Below are positions 20,441 to 28,203 of a stretch of 64,000 nucleotides of DNA, piece after piece. The number at the start of each line of letters is the position of its first letter. The stretch's first letter is position 1. The notes beneath the pieces were generated by a model. That model searched no databases. It saw nothing but the letters and a program-made list of their open reading frames with translations, and was not told the DNA's origin. A program made the translations under genes and the position numbers. The stretch is from contig NZ_AVCS01000016.1 of NCBI RefSeq assembly GCF_000498495.1, positions 1-64,000 of the forward strand, read 5' to 3'. The stretch comes from Flavobacterium enshiense DK69 (lineage in GTDB: Bacteria > Bacteroidota > Bacteroidia > Flavobacteriales > Flavobacteriaceae).

Positions 20441-20962
20441 TTATTTTGATTCGCTCCAAGGAGGTGTTATTCCGTTCACTCGAGCATAAGCAATTAATTG
20501 TCCGAGATGTTCATTCGAGTGCCCCAGAACAATCAAAATTGCACTCATGTTGGTAAATTCACCGGGGAATGGAAACACGATCTTATTCGCCAAAGCACTA
20601 TCCTTTGTATTTTTGATCGTTTCGATTATTACATCATAGGATCTTTTCAATTCCTTTTCAATAGCGTCTTTTGTTTTGAGGTCTTTTTCAAGAGTTTCCA
20701 TTTTCACATCTGCAGGGATTTTAGCACCTAGCTTCGATGCAAAAAAATAATTCGATGAAATAATATGGCTGCAGACCTCGGCAACAGACCGAACCCCTTT
20801 CCCGGGTGAATAAGAATACTTTTCAGCCGGAATAGCCTTTGCAAGTTGCATTACATGTCCGGACACATAAGTAAGGGAACCTACAGATTCTTTCTGAAAC
20901 TGCCCCTGGCAAAATGCAGTTGATGTAAGCAAAAGCGCGAAAAATGTAAGTAAATATTTCAT
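20441..20962 (-). CDS. Secreted DinB-family putative metalloenzyme
   Basis: 173 residues with a signal peptide (MKYLLTFFALLLTSTAFC; a cysteine at position 18 could make it a lipoprotein). The DinB four-helix bundle follows with the three histidines expected to hold a metal: H66 (VCSHIISS), H148 and H152 (GHSNEHLGQLIAY). Members of this group are thiol-dependent or unknown transferases. The open frame extends to 21121, but those 53 residues come from an intergenic repeat, so I start at 20962. The gene is flanked by inverted copies R1 and R2 of a repeat element and faces against most neighbours. Confidence 0.82.
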   Translation of the reverse strand: MKYLLTFFALLLTSTAFCQGQFQKESVGSLTYVSGHVMQLAKAIPAEKYSYSPGKGVRSVAEVCSHIISSNYFFASKLGAKIPADVKMETLEKDLKTKDAIEKELKRSYDVIIETIKNTKDSALANKIVFPFPGEFTNMSAILIVLGHSNEHLGQLIAYARVNGITPPWSESK

Positions 20963-21154
20963 AAGCTTTAAATTTATTTTAACTATTCTAAAGATAGTGA
21001 AAAACACTGAATGTTTTTTTGTTTTTAAAGTACCCCGATAGCGAGCATTTACTTCGTCAGTTCGGCTAAAGCCTCGGGTGCACTCGAGCATAGCGACAGC
21101 CGAAGGAATCCGTGCCCACAATCAGAAGAAATAAAAAACTACAACCGTAGAAAG
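20963..21154. repeat. Module C and truncated terminator between DinB and R2
   Basis: 21046-21077 holds a TTCGTCAGTTCGGCTAAAGC patch that recurs at 23876-23895. CCGAAGGAATCCGTGCCCAC follows, as at several other junctions. At 21131-21151 the left arm of the ACTACAAC terminator starts, but instead of its right arm the sequence changes into R2. This is a broken terminator copy. Confidence 0.6.
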
Positions 21155-21331
21155 CCCCGCTGCGCAAAGTCTCCCAACTTTGTGCAATAATGTTTACAAC
21201 AATACTAACTGTGAAATAAAAACAAAAGTTACAACTTAACGCTGTAGCTTTTTGTTTTTGTTCTAGAAATGAGCACGCAAAATCAGGAAACCTAACGAAG
21301 TGGTTCGACGTAGTCAGACTTTGAGCAGCAG
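21155..21331 (+). repeat. R element copy 2
   Basis: GCTGCGCAAAGTC, AACTTTGTGCAATAATG, a hairpin AAAGTTACAAC / GCTGTAGCTTT near 21226-21251, then a CCTAACGAAGTGGTTCGACG patch and CAGACTTTGAGCAGC. It is in the opposite orientation to R1, so the two copies enclose the DinB gene. The remaining 158 bases up to the peptidase start show nothing I can assign. Confidence 0.75.
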
Positions 21332-21489
21332 AATTTTGTTCTTAGAGAACAACTGAAAAATACATAAAATTCATCTATAAATATTCAATGGCTTTCAAAC
21401 AACCTCGCGATCAAATAATTAGATGCTAAAATTGCGTAATTTTGAAGTAGGTGACAAAATCAATTTTATAATAATTAAAAAAAGTCTAC

Positions 21490-22890
21490 ATGATGAGAAT
21501 TTTTACTACCCTTGGGTTTTTGTTTGTTACAGTTTACCTTTTTGGACAAAATTGTGATTGTTCGTCTGAATTGTCGCATGTAATAACCTATTTTGAAAAC
21601 AACAATCCTGCTTTTCAGAAAATTAAAAACAATCCAAAAGACTATAAAAAATACCGTAAGGAATCTGAAAAGTTAAAAACGGCAACAAAACTTGAAAAAG
21701 ACAGCGATCGTTGTATTGTTTATCTTGACCAGTATGTTTCGTTATTAAAAGACCATCACAGTGATATTGGTTTCCAAATGAAACGAACCGACTTAAGTAC
21801 GCCAGAACTCATTGCCAATTTTAAATCTTCAAAAAATTACCTGCAATTTGAAAAAACAAGTATCGATACTGTTCAATTGATCCCATTGTTGCGTGCCAAA
21901 AAAACATCCGATATCGAAGGGATTTACAGCGATGGAGGAAAAATTGTTTTCGGAATCATCAAAAAAGAAAATACTCTCAATCAATACCAAGGTGTGGTAC
22001 TGAAAAAAAACAAACTGTTAGATGTAGGCCACGTATTGTTAGAACTCACTCAAAAAGAAGTGCAAAGGTTTGATGTCAATTACAATGTTGGTCTTTTGGG
22101 GTTTAATACTAACCGAATATTCAAGAATCTTAAAATCGAAAACGGGCAGATTACAAACTTCGGATTTTCGAAAATAAATACCGGTTCTACCTCCAACGAA
22201 AAGGAATATGAATTTAAAACCGTAAATGATTCAGTCAATTACTTACGTTTAAGTTCGTTTGACCACAAGCTTACCGACCAACTCAACTCCTTTTACAACG
22301 GCATAGACAAGCCCATTCAAGCCAAACCCTATTTGATAATTGATCTTAGAAACAATGGTGGCGGTAGCGAAAAATCGTATTTGAATTTATTGCCTTATGC
22401 CTATACGCGACCTTTGAAAATCGATGCTGCATTGGTATGGGTTTCTCCGGAAAACATCAAACGATATGAAGAAATAGCATCCGATGGAAATGCGGAACTT
22501 ATCGAACGAATGAAAAAAGCCAAACCTTTCACTTTTATTTCCTACTCTGAAAAAGGAAATGACACTTGGACGTTAGAGACCTCAACAACCTATCCTAAAA
22601 AAATAGCACTTTTGTTTGACCGGGGTACGGCAAGTGCCGCTGAAGGTATGATTTTGTATTTTTTACAAAGCGATAAAGTAATTACAATTGGTGATAATTC
22701 AGGTGGTTATATTGGTTATGGAAATGTAATGACTGGACAAACCCCATGCGGAAAATACACTATCCGATCCACAACCACTAAGTACGAGGAGAAATCCAAA
22801 TATGAATTCGTAGGCATTGAACCTATGTATAAAGTTGCAAAAGAAAAGGATTGGATTATGTATGCAATTTCATTATTCTCTAAAAATTAA
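21490..22890 (+). CDS. Secreted S41-family (tail-specific protease-like) peptidase
   Basis: 466 residues with a signal peptide (ATG at 21490 or 21493). The C-terminal half has the S41 core: PYLIIDLRNNGGGSEKSYL, then DRGTASAAEGMILYFLQ, where the Ser of SAAE is the expected nucleophile, and VITIGDNSGGYIGYG. The N-terminal 130 residues (NCDCSSELSHVITYFENNNP) look like the usual helical domain of Bacteroidota S41 proteins; I see no PDZ domain. Likely periplasmic or outer-membrane associated. Substrate unknown. Element R3 follows it. Confidence 0.85.
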   Translation: MMRIFTTLGFLFVTVYLFGQNCDCSSELSHVITYFENNNPAFQKIKNNPKDYKKYRKESEKLKTATKLEKDSDRCIVYLDQYVSLLKDHHSDIGFQMKRTDLSTPELIANFKSSKNYLQFEKTSIDTVQLIPLLRAKKTSDIEGIYSDGGKIVFGIIKKENTLNQYQGVVLKKNKLLDVGHVLLELTQKEVQRFDVNYNVGLLGFNTNRIFKNLKIENGQITNFGFSKINTGSTSNEKEYEFKTVNDSVNYLRLSSFDHKLTDQLNSFYNGIDKPIQAKPYLIIDLRNNGGGSEKSYLNLLPYAYTRPLKIDAALVWVSPENIKRYEEIASDGNAELIERMKKAKPFTFISYSEKGNDTWTLETSTTYPKKIALLFDRGTASAAEGMILYFLQSDKVITIGDNSGGYIGYGNVMTGQTPCGKYTIRSTTTKYEEKSKYEFVGIEPMYKVAKEKDWIMYAISLFSKN

Positions 22891-22925
22891 GAGCGTTTTT
22901 TAATACACTTACTACAAAAAAAAAT

Positions 22926-23070
22926 CCTCGCTACGCAAAGTCACCTGACTTTGAGTAATAATGTTTGCAATAATAACTTTAAAATAGAACAAAAAGCTAC
23001 ACATTAAGTTGTAGCTTTTGTTTTTGTAATATGAATGAGCATGCAAAGTCAGGAGATTTTGCGGAGCAGG
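22926..23070 (+). repeat. R element copy 3 (short form)
   Basis: It has the CTACGCAAAGTC and GACTTTGAGTAATAATG segments, the AAAGCTACA / TGTAGCTTT hairpin (about 22994-23017) with a T tail, and ATGCAAAGTCAGG to GCGGAGCAGG. Compared with R2 and R4 it lacks the internal CCTAACGAAGTGGTTCGAC patch, a clean internal deletion. Confidence 0.75.
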
Positions 23071-23106
23071 TAGCCGAAAGAATCCGTGCCCACAAACAGA
23101 ATAAAT

Positions 23107-23138
23107 AAAAAACTACAACCGTAAAAGTTGTAGTTTTT
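23107..23138 (+). terminator. ACTACAAC hairpin terminator, copy 3
   Basis: AAAAACTACAAC / GTTGTAGTTTTTT with loop CGTAAAA. It is preceded by the CCGTGCCCACAAACAGAATA segment that accompanies other copies. Confidence 0.85.
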
Positions 23139-23156
23139 TATTTTAAAGATGTTTGC

Positions 23157-23285
23157 GAGCTATGATTAAAAGTCGATAAATTTTAATTGCGCTTAAGGAG
23201 TTTTATGACAAATTAGTATCTTAGTACAAGATCAAATTTTCTTTTTGATAAAACCATAGAGTTTGATTCTATATATATTCAAGTA
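23157..23285 (+). promoter_or_regulatory. Type P promoter module, copy 1
   Basis: About 130 bases homologous to 23983-24112 and 25803-25930. Common parts are GCTATGATTAAAAGT, an imperfect AAAGT/ACTTT inverted repeat (weak in this copy), TTAAGGAGTTTTAT, a TATCTTAG box (23217-23224), AAATTTTCTTT and a TTTGATT segment ending in TATATTCAAGT. It precedes the 163-residue gene. Confidence 0.55.
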
Positions 23286-23345
23286 GGCGGTCAATGTAAA
23301 ACAAACACTGGCAAAAGAAAATTTTTAAGAATAAATATCAAATAA

Positions 23346-23837
23346 ATGAAAGCTCAATCGACAGACAAAAAAACCTTTCAGTTGACTGAAAACGGACAAC
23401 AATTAGGAGAACTCATTTATGAAAATTTGTTTTTTCTAAATGCTGAAATTAAACTGACAAGTTCAGATGTATTTGAAATAAAACCCGTTGGCCTTTTTCA
23501 GACAAGTATTAACGTAACACAAAACGGAACTGAAATTGCAAAACTAGTAATGAATTGGCGTGGTGAAATTGTTATTTCATACCAAGATGGTGAAGAATAT
23601 GTTTTGAAATTGAATACGTTTTTTTTCGGTAAGTACATAATTGAAAATAAAAAAGAAGAAAAAATAATTCAACTTGACCCTAAATTTAATTGGAGAGAAT
23701 TTCACTACAATTATGACATAGTATACAACATCACAGACGACAATAAATCAAAAGACCCGTTATTGTTATTACTTGGAGTTTATGCAACAAATTATTTTGT
23801 AGCTTGTATGTCAGGTTCCAGTGCAGGAATGATGTAA
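23346..23837 (+). CDS. Hypothetical protein, possibly tubby/LURP-one-like
   Basis: 163 residues, no signal peptide. The N-terminal 110 residues alternate short hydrophobic and polar strands (FQLTENGQQLGELIYENLFFLNAEI, with ENLFFLNA at its centre), which resembles the all-beta scramblase/LURP-one-like fold, but this is only a resemblance. The C-terminus (PLLLLLGVYATNYFVACM) is hydrophobic and could be a single membrane helix. No catalytic motif is seen. It is carried between a type P promoter module and a module C plus terminator, as a self-contained cassette. Confidence 0.55.
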   Translation: MKAQSTDKKTFQLTENGQQLGELIYENLFFLNAEIKLTSSDVFEIKPVGLFQTSINVTQNGTEIAKLVMNWRGEIVISYQDGEEYVLKLNTFFFGKYIIENKKEEKIIQLDPKFNWREFHYNYDIVYNITDDNKSKDPLLLLLGVYATNYFVACMSGSSAGMM

Positions 23838-23861
23838 AAGACAACGAACCACCAACCCCTG

Positions 23862-23964
23862 ATAGCCCTAATTTACTTCGTCAGTTCGGCTAAAGCCTCG
23901 GGTATAATCTGTGCCCACAAACAGAATAAACAAAAAACTACAACCCAAAAAGTTGTAGTTTTTT
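23862..23964 (+). terminator. Module C plus ACTACAAC terminator, copy 4
   Basis: 23862-23903 repeats the TTCGTCAGTTCGGCTAAAGC patch seen at 21055-21074. The GTGCCCACAAACAGAATAAA segment follows, then AAAAAACTACAAC / GTTGTAGTTTTTT (23932-23964). Confidence 0.75.
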
Positions 23965-23982
23965 ATTTTAATGACGCTTGTT

Positions 23983-24112
23983 AGCTATGATTAAAAGTTG
24001 AAAAACTTTAATTACAGTTTAAGGATTTTTATTACAAATTAGTATCTTAGTGGGAGATAAAATTTTCTTTTTTGATAAAAGACAAATTTGATTGCAGATA
24101 TATTCAAGTTTG
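23983..24112 (+). promoter_or_regulatory. Type P promoter module, copy 2
   Basis: Same order of parts as copy 1. The inverted repeat AAAGTTGAAAAACTTT (23994-24009) is nearly perfect, and the TATCTTAG box is at 24043-24050. It lies just upstream of the 199-residue gene. Confidence 0.55.
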
Positions 24113-24150
24113 CAGCTATTACCTAATTTGATTAAATAACTAGAACTAAT

Positions 24151-24750
24151 ATGAAAAAAATAACTACAAGCCTTTTTCTCCTTTTAATTGGATACAAGGC
24201 AATTTCACAAAATGGAGAAACGGTGGGAAATGGTAACTCTATATCCGAATTTTTAAGTACACTTATTCTTCCTGCTCTTATTGGGGTAATAGGATATTTA
24301 TTAAAATCAGGTTATGATTTATTATTAAATAGACAAAAGCTTAGGAGAAGTGTATTGGAAGAAAAACTAAAAAACTTCTATTGGCCAATATTGACTAGGC
24401 TAGAACAAAACACCTCAATTTGGAGGGCAATTCTTCAAAAAAGAAATGAAAATGATGAGTTACAAAAAAAAATAGGACAATATGTTGAAGAAAATATCAT
24501 TATAAAAAATCATCGAGAAATTGTATCAATTATTATTAATTACAGACACTTAGCGAAGTTTGACGATAAATTAAGCGACGTATTGCAAAAATATTTACGA
24601 CATGTTGGGATTTATGAAGGGATACTTCGTTCTGAAGTGCCAACTCTCCCTGGTTTATTAGGAGCACCTTACCCCAACGACTTTGATGAAATTATCAGTG
24701 AAAGAACAAAGCAACTTCAAATCGAATTAGATAAAAAAACAATTTTATAA
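24151..24750 (+). CDS. Hypothetical membrane-anchored protein
   Basis: 199 residues. The N-terminus has a signal-like segment (TTSLFLLLIGYKAIS) and then a second hydrophobic segment (FLSTLILPALIGVIGYLL) that would anchor it in the membrane, followed by a mostly helical, charged cytoplasmic-type domain (NRQKLRRSVLEEKLKNFYWP). I recognise no family. It resembles small membrane proteins with a helical tail often found in accessory regions. It sits between a type P promoter module and an attC-like site. Confidence 0.6.
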   Translation: MKKITTSLFLLLIGYKAISQNGETVGNGNSISEFLSTLILPALIGVIGYLLKSGYDLLLNRQKLRRSVLEEKLKNFYWPILTRLEQNTSIWRAILQKRNENDELQKKIGQYVEENIIIKNHREIVSIIINYRHLAKFDDKLSDVLQKYLRHVGIYEGILRSEVPTLPGLLGAPYPNDFDEIISERTKQLQIELDKKTIL

Positions 24751-24754
24751 CAGC

Positions 24755-24775
24755 TGCCAACACGGGTTTTGCGTC
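24755..24775 (+). other. attC-like junction site
   Basis: GCCAACACGGGTTTTGCGTCA, starting five bases after the preceding stop codon. It belongs to the loose CTAACAnCGGTTTTG family found at gene ends in this region. It is a partial match to integron attC outer cores; there is no proof of recombination. Confidence 0.35.
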
Positions 24776-24821
24776 AGTCGGGATGACGTGCAAACTGGGG
24801 TTTGGTTCACCTAATGGGCTT

Positions 24822-25214
24822 ATGAACTCAGAAATTCAAGCATTTAACAACAAACAAACAGTAGGCGACAAAGAAATTTGCGACTTGCTTGCCAATATCA
24901 TTGACAGCGAACTAACCGAAGCTGAAAGCAAAATTTGGCACGCACATCCTGTTTGGTTTTTAGACGGCAACCCGATTGTTGGTTACAGCAAACAGAAAAA
25001 GGGAATTAGGCTGATGTTTTGGAGCGGTGCTGACTTTGACGAAGTTGGACTTAATGTTAAAGGTGAGAAATTCAAAGACGCTTCAATTTTTTACAACAAA
25101 CTATCTGATATCAACACTGACGACTTAAAAAGATGGCTGATTAAATCAAAGGAAATTCAATGGGATTATAAAAATATAGTGAAGAGAAAAGGACTACTCA
25201 TAAAATTACGATAA
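24822..25214 (+). CDS. DUF1801 (YdhG-like) protein
   Basis: 130 residues. ICDLLANIIDSELTEAESKIWHAHPVWFLDGNPIVGYSKQKKG (read in parts) and IRLMFWSGADF are characteristic of DUF1801, a small iron-chaperone-like fold of uncertain role. The open frame begins at 24783, but the sequence before 24822 is junction-like, so I use the ATG at 24822. It is 17 bases upstream of the SRPBCC gene and probably co-transcribed with it. A second DUF1801 gene lies at 37266, with different sequence. Confidence 0.75.
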   Translation: MNSEIQAFNNKQTVGDKEICDLLANIIDSELTEAESKIWHAHPVWFLDGNPIVGYSKQKKGIRLMFWSGADFDEVGLNVKGEKFKDASIFYNKLSDINTDDLKRWLIKSKEIQWDYKNIVKRKGLLIKLR

Positions 25215-25231
25215 CCAAACACTTTATATTT

Positions 25232-25690
25232 ATGAAAAAACTTCAATTCAAAGTAAAAATTAATGCACCTGTAATTAAGGTTTATGATGTTATGCTTGGC
25301 ATTAGCAATAAATCAAATTACGAACAGTGGACTGCTCTCTTTAACCCGACATCCACTTATGAAGGATCTTGGGATAAGAGTAGCAAAATGCTCTTTATCG
25401 GTACAGATGAAAAAGGTGAAAAAGGAGGAATGGTTTCTGAAATAGTAGAAAACATTCCCAATAATTTTATATCAATCAAACACATCGGAATTTTAGTCGC
25501 AGGTAAAGAGATTACCGAAGGCCCTGAAGTTGAAAAATGGGCAAACGGATTTGAAAACTATACCTTCGAAGAAAACAATGGGACTACAACAGTTACTGTT
25601 GACTTAGACTCCACAGAAGATTTTTTAGATTATATGAACGATACTTACCCTAAAGCACTGGACAAGTTGAAAGAAATATGCGAACAATAA
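25232..25690 (+). CDS. SRPBCC-domain (AHSA1-like) protein
   Basis: 152 residues. The start KLQFKVKINAPVIKVYDVML and the later YEQWTALFNPTSTYEGSW match the SRPBCC (START-like) ligand-binding fold of the AHSA1 group: a first beta strand, two helices and then the long sheet, with a final helix at YPKALDKLKEIC. Members often bind hydrophobic ligands or act as stress-related cochaperone-like proteins. The substrate is not known. Closely follows the DUF1801 gene, a pairing seen in accessory cassettes. Confidence 0.8.
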   Translation: MKKLQFKVKINAPVIKVYDVMLGISNKSNYEQWTALFNPTSTYEGSWDKSSKMLFIGTDEKGEKGGMVSEIVENIPNNFISIKHIGILVAGKEITEGPEVEKWANGFENYTFEENNGTTTVTVDLDSTEDFLDYMNDTYPKALDKLKEICEQ

Positions 25691-25752
25691 GAAGGTTATG
25701 AAAATCCCCCGCTGGCGTGAGCACCCTACTTCTGCTCACAAACAGAATAAAT

Positions 25753-25787
25753 AAAAAACTACAACACCAAAAAGTTGTAGTTTTTTT
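25753..25787 (+). terminator. ACTACAAC hairpin terminator, copy 5
   Basis: AAAAAACTACAAC / GTTGTAGTTTTTTT stem and T tail, preceded by GCTCACAAACAGAATAAA. A GCTGGCGTGAGCACCC patch, also seen near 26508, lies at about 25711. Confidence 0.85.
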
Positions 25788-25802
25788 GTTTTATAGACAC
25801 TT

Positions 25803-25930
25803 GTAAGCTATGGCTAAAAGTTGACAAACTTTGATTTCTTCTTAATGAGTTTTATTGCAAATGATTATCTTAGTACTAGCTCAAATTTTCTTTGACAAAA
25901 AGATAGCGTTTGATTGTATGTGCATTTGAG
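25803..25930 (+). promoter_or_regulatory. Type P promoter module, copy 3
   Basis: GCTATGGCTAAAAGTTGACA with an AAAGTT/AACTTT inverted repeat (25817-25832), the TATCTTAG box at 25866-25873, and a TTTGATTGTATG segment. It runs up to the VOC gene leader. Confidence 0.55.
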
Positions 25931-25976
25931 TTATACACAACTTAAAGAAAATCCGCTAAACCATAAATTTTGGACT

Positions 25977-26423
25977 ATGACAAAACATAATTTGCTTCGA
26001 ATGGACAATGTCGGAATTGTGGTAGAATCTCTCGACGAAACTATTTCTTTTTTCCTTGAACTCGGCTTGGAGCTGGAAGGAAGAGCAATGATTGAGGGCG
26101 AATGGGCTGGCCGTGTTACGGGACTTGGCAATCAATCCGTAGAAATAGCCATGATGGTTACACCAGACGGAAACAGCCGACTGGAGTTATCGAGATTCAT
26201 TAATCCGAAAGTAATAGCAGATCATCGCAATGCTCCGGTAAATGCCCTAGGCTATTTACGTGTTATGTTTGCGGTTGCCGACATAGACGATACGCTTGTC
26301 AGACTTTACAAACGCGGCGCACAACTTGTCGAAGAAGTAGTTCAGTACCAAGACTCTTATAGGCTTTGTTACATTCGTGGACCCGAAGGGATTTTAATCG
26401 GACTTGCCGAACCACTTAAATAA
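25977..26423 (+). CDS. VOC (glyoxalase/bleomycin-resistance fold) protein
   Basis: 148 residues. The two beta-alpha-beta-beta-beta units of the VOC fold are visible: DNVGIVVESLDETISFFLELGL and YLRVMFAVADIDDTLVRLYKRGA (read in parts), with E in VEIAMM and RLELSRF as possible metal ligands and GPEGILIGLAEPL at the end. The family includes glyoxalases, dioxygenases and antibiotic-binding proteins; no substrate can be assigned. The open frame starts at 25914, inside the type P module, so I use the ATG at 25977. Confidence 0.8.
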   Translation: MTKHNLLRMDNVGIVVESLDETISFFLELGLELEGRAMIEGEWAGRVTGLGNQSVEIAMMVTPDGNSRLELSRFINPKVIADHRNAPVNALGYLRVMFAVADIDDTLVRLYKRGAQLVEEVVQYQDSYRLCYIRGPEGILIGLAEPLK

Positions 26424-26436
26424 AATTAAGCAACGC

Positions 26437-26452
26437 ATAACAACAGTTTTAA
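26437..26452 (+). other. attC-like junction site (weak)
   Basis: CATAACAACAGTTTTA shortly after the VOC stop codon. It is a weaker member of the CTAACAnCGGTTTTG family. GGGCTTTAGAC follows, as at related junctions, then GAGTGAGCATCCTGCTC near 26513, a palindromic patch shared with 18865. Confidence 0.3.
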
Positions 26453-26620
26453 GAAATTGGGCTTTAGACAAAGTTTAAGATTATTTTATATGTCTGGCTT
26501 TAGTCCCCCCGCTGGAGTGAGCATCCTGCTCATACCTACAAAAAGTTTTAACTGTTCTGAAAATTGATTTGAATTAGATTATGCACGAACAAAATGCCCA
26601 ACTTTTTAAAAAACGGAATT

Positions 26621-27004
26621 ATGGTAACACAAATAAAAACATTTGAAGGCAATGCCCTTGCTTTGGAATTAACAGGGCGATTTACAGAGGCTGACACTTT
26701 ACTGATCGAACAGCTTTTTGAGGAAAAATTGAATGCAGGCCACAAACACGTTAATATATTAATCAAAGTTAAAGATCTGTCCCTACTTAAGAATATGGAT
26801 TTAAAAGCATTTTGGGAAGCCGAAATATGGGGAATTAAGCATTTTGGTAAATTAGGCCGTTGCGCGGTAGTGGCCCAATCAGACGTAATCAAGTCGGTGG
26901 TCAAAATTGAAAACAAAGCGCTTCACCTTGTAAATGATGCTTTTGAAGAAAAATATTTTGATACAGCGCAATTGGAGGAAGCGTTACAATTTATAGAAGG
27001 GTAA
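26621..27004 (+). CDS. SpoIIAA-like (STAS/SEC14-fold) protein
   Basis: 127 residues. FEGNALALELTGRFTEADTLLIEQLFEEKL and VNILIKVKDLSLL (read in parts), followed by FWEAEIWGIKHFGKLGRCAVVAQ, match the SpoIIAA-like family: a beta strand, the T-x-x-D turn, then alternating strands and helices. Such proteins are soluble; their partners are unknown. No anti-sigma or kinase gene is nearby. An ATG at 26594 is possible, but the domain starts at the ATG at 26621. Element R4 follows. Confidence 0.7.
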   Translation: MVTQIKTFEGNALALELTGRFTEADTLLIEQLFEEKLNAGHKHVNILIKVKDLSLLKNMDLKAFWEAEIWGIKHFGKLGRCAVVAQSDVIKSVVKIENKALHLVNDAFEEKYFDTAQLEEALQFIEG

Positions 27005-27043
27005 AGTTGTTTTGATATAAAAGTAAACGAAGATTGTTGTCCC

Positions 27044-27221
27044 AACCTGCGCAAAATCTACCGACTTTGACCAATACTATTTACAACAATACTATCTGTA
27101 AAATAAAAAGAAAAGCTACAACGCTAAGTTGTAGCTTTTTGTTTTTGTTCTAAAAATGAGGACATAAAGTCAGGAAACCTAACGAAATGGTTCGACTTAG
27201 TCAGACTTTGCGGAGCAGGTT
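27044..27221 (+). repeat. R element copy 4
   Basis: The full-length form: CTGCGCAAAATC, GACTTTGACCAATACTA, hairpin AAAAGCTACAAC / GTTGTAGCTTTTT (27111-27140), then AACCTAACGAAATGGTTCGA and CAGACTTTGCGGAGCAGG. It separates the convergent SpoIIAA-like gene and lipoprotein gene and serves as their terminator. Confidence 0.8.
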
Positions 27222-27227
27222 AATTTA

Positions 27228-27740
27228 TCAATCCGGATATACTGTACTTTCCAGGATATATTTATAGGTTTTTTGATACTCACCAAAATAGTAAGCACCT
27301 GTATCACCGTGATACTCGGATAAAGTTATCGTCTTATACACATTATGATTGTTATCATATGAACGTGTACAATTGTAATCAAAAATGTAACCATTATTCG
27401 GAAAAGTACATTTCAATATACCACCAAAATCATACCAATGAATATTGGTAGTTGTTACTGTATAACATTCTTGACCTTCAATTTTTCCTTCTGTTATGGT
27501 GGCTATTGTTTGCTGAAAAGGATCTTCAATTGTTTGATCGTCATTTATAACAATTTTACCATTTTGAAGTTCACAATCGTTGGCTATTTCGTTACCCGCT
27601 TCATCTTTAATACTTATTAATTTCCATGTTTCTACACTTTTTAAAATAGGTGTAAAAACGGGTTTTTTATTATCGTTATCATTATCACTTGAACAGGATA
27701 TTAATAGGGCAAGGCAGATAAAAAATAAAATTTTCTTCAT
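27228..27740 (-). CDS. Hypothetical lipoprotein
   Basis: 170 residues. The N-terminus KKILFFICLALLISCSSDNDN is a lipoprotein signal with the modified cysteine at position 16. The SSDNDNDN after it is the usual acidic surface-export-like tail of Bacteroidota lipoproteins. The mature part is about 150 residues with several short beta strands (VETWKLISIKDEAGNEI), resembling small lipocalin-like lipoproteins of Flavobacterium, though no firm family can be named. It is convergent with the SpoIIAA-like gene. Confidence 0.75.
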   Translation of the reverse strand: MKKILFFICLALLISCSSDNDNDNKKPVFTPILKSVETWKLISIKDEAGNEIANDCELQNGKIVINDDQTIEDPFQQTIATITEGKIEGQECYTVTTTNIHWYDFGGILKCTFPNNGYIFDYNCTRSYDNNHNVYKTITLSEYHGDTGAYYFGEYQKTYKYILESTVYPD

Positions 27741-27959
27741 TTAAGTTTAATTTATAATTCAATTGCAACTTTAGTCAGTTGCTGTTAAAACTATTTTTGA
27801 AATATTAAAATAGAAATCCCCAACGTGGGTTGAGGGTTTTGAAACTGATGTTTACAAATATACCAAAAGCCGGAAAGCGAAATTTGAAAAGACAGGAGAG
27901 AAGTGTAAATCCACACAATCGGATCAAAGCCATACCAAACTTTCGGATACAGTTTTAAA

Positions 27960-28007
27960 ATCACCAGATTTAGTGATTGTATAAGCCTTTTTTTATCATT
28001 ACATTTA
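27960..28007 (+). promoter_or_regulatory. Type D promoter/operator module, copy 2
   Basis: ATCAC (27960-27964) and GTGAT (27973-27977), TTG at 27977-27979, then exactly 20 bases and TACATTTA (28000-28007), one base off the -7 consensus. Homology with copy 3 continues for about 150 bases downstream, to about 28150. The gene starts 196 bases later. The gap 27741-28203 holds nothing else I can assign except AT-rich sequence before 27955. Confidence 0.6.
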
Positions 28008-28203
28008 ATAGTGAGTTAGTTGCATAAAAACTGACAAAAGCCTCCATCCATATTTAAAGTCCTTTTTCAAAAGAATTAATGAGCCTGTACAAGGATTGCT
28101 TGAGGTCAAAGGAAATATCTTTTCATACATATATTTAATAGTTAAGCACAAAAGCTCTACTCTATCTTAGCCCTTTAAAAAAGATAATCTAAATCATTGG
28201 AAT

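Noticed and set aside
20963..21121. N-terminal extension of DinB to 21121
   Set aside because: The first 53 residues come from module C, an intergenic repeat also found at 23876. A good signal peptide starts at 20962.
25914..25976. Upstream start of the VOC protein at 25914
   Set aside because: The first 21 residues lie in the repeated type P promoter module; the domain begins after the ATG at 25977.
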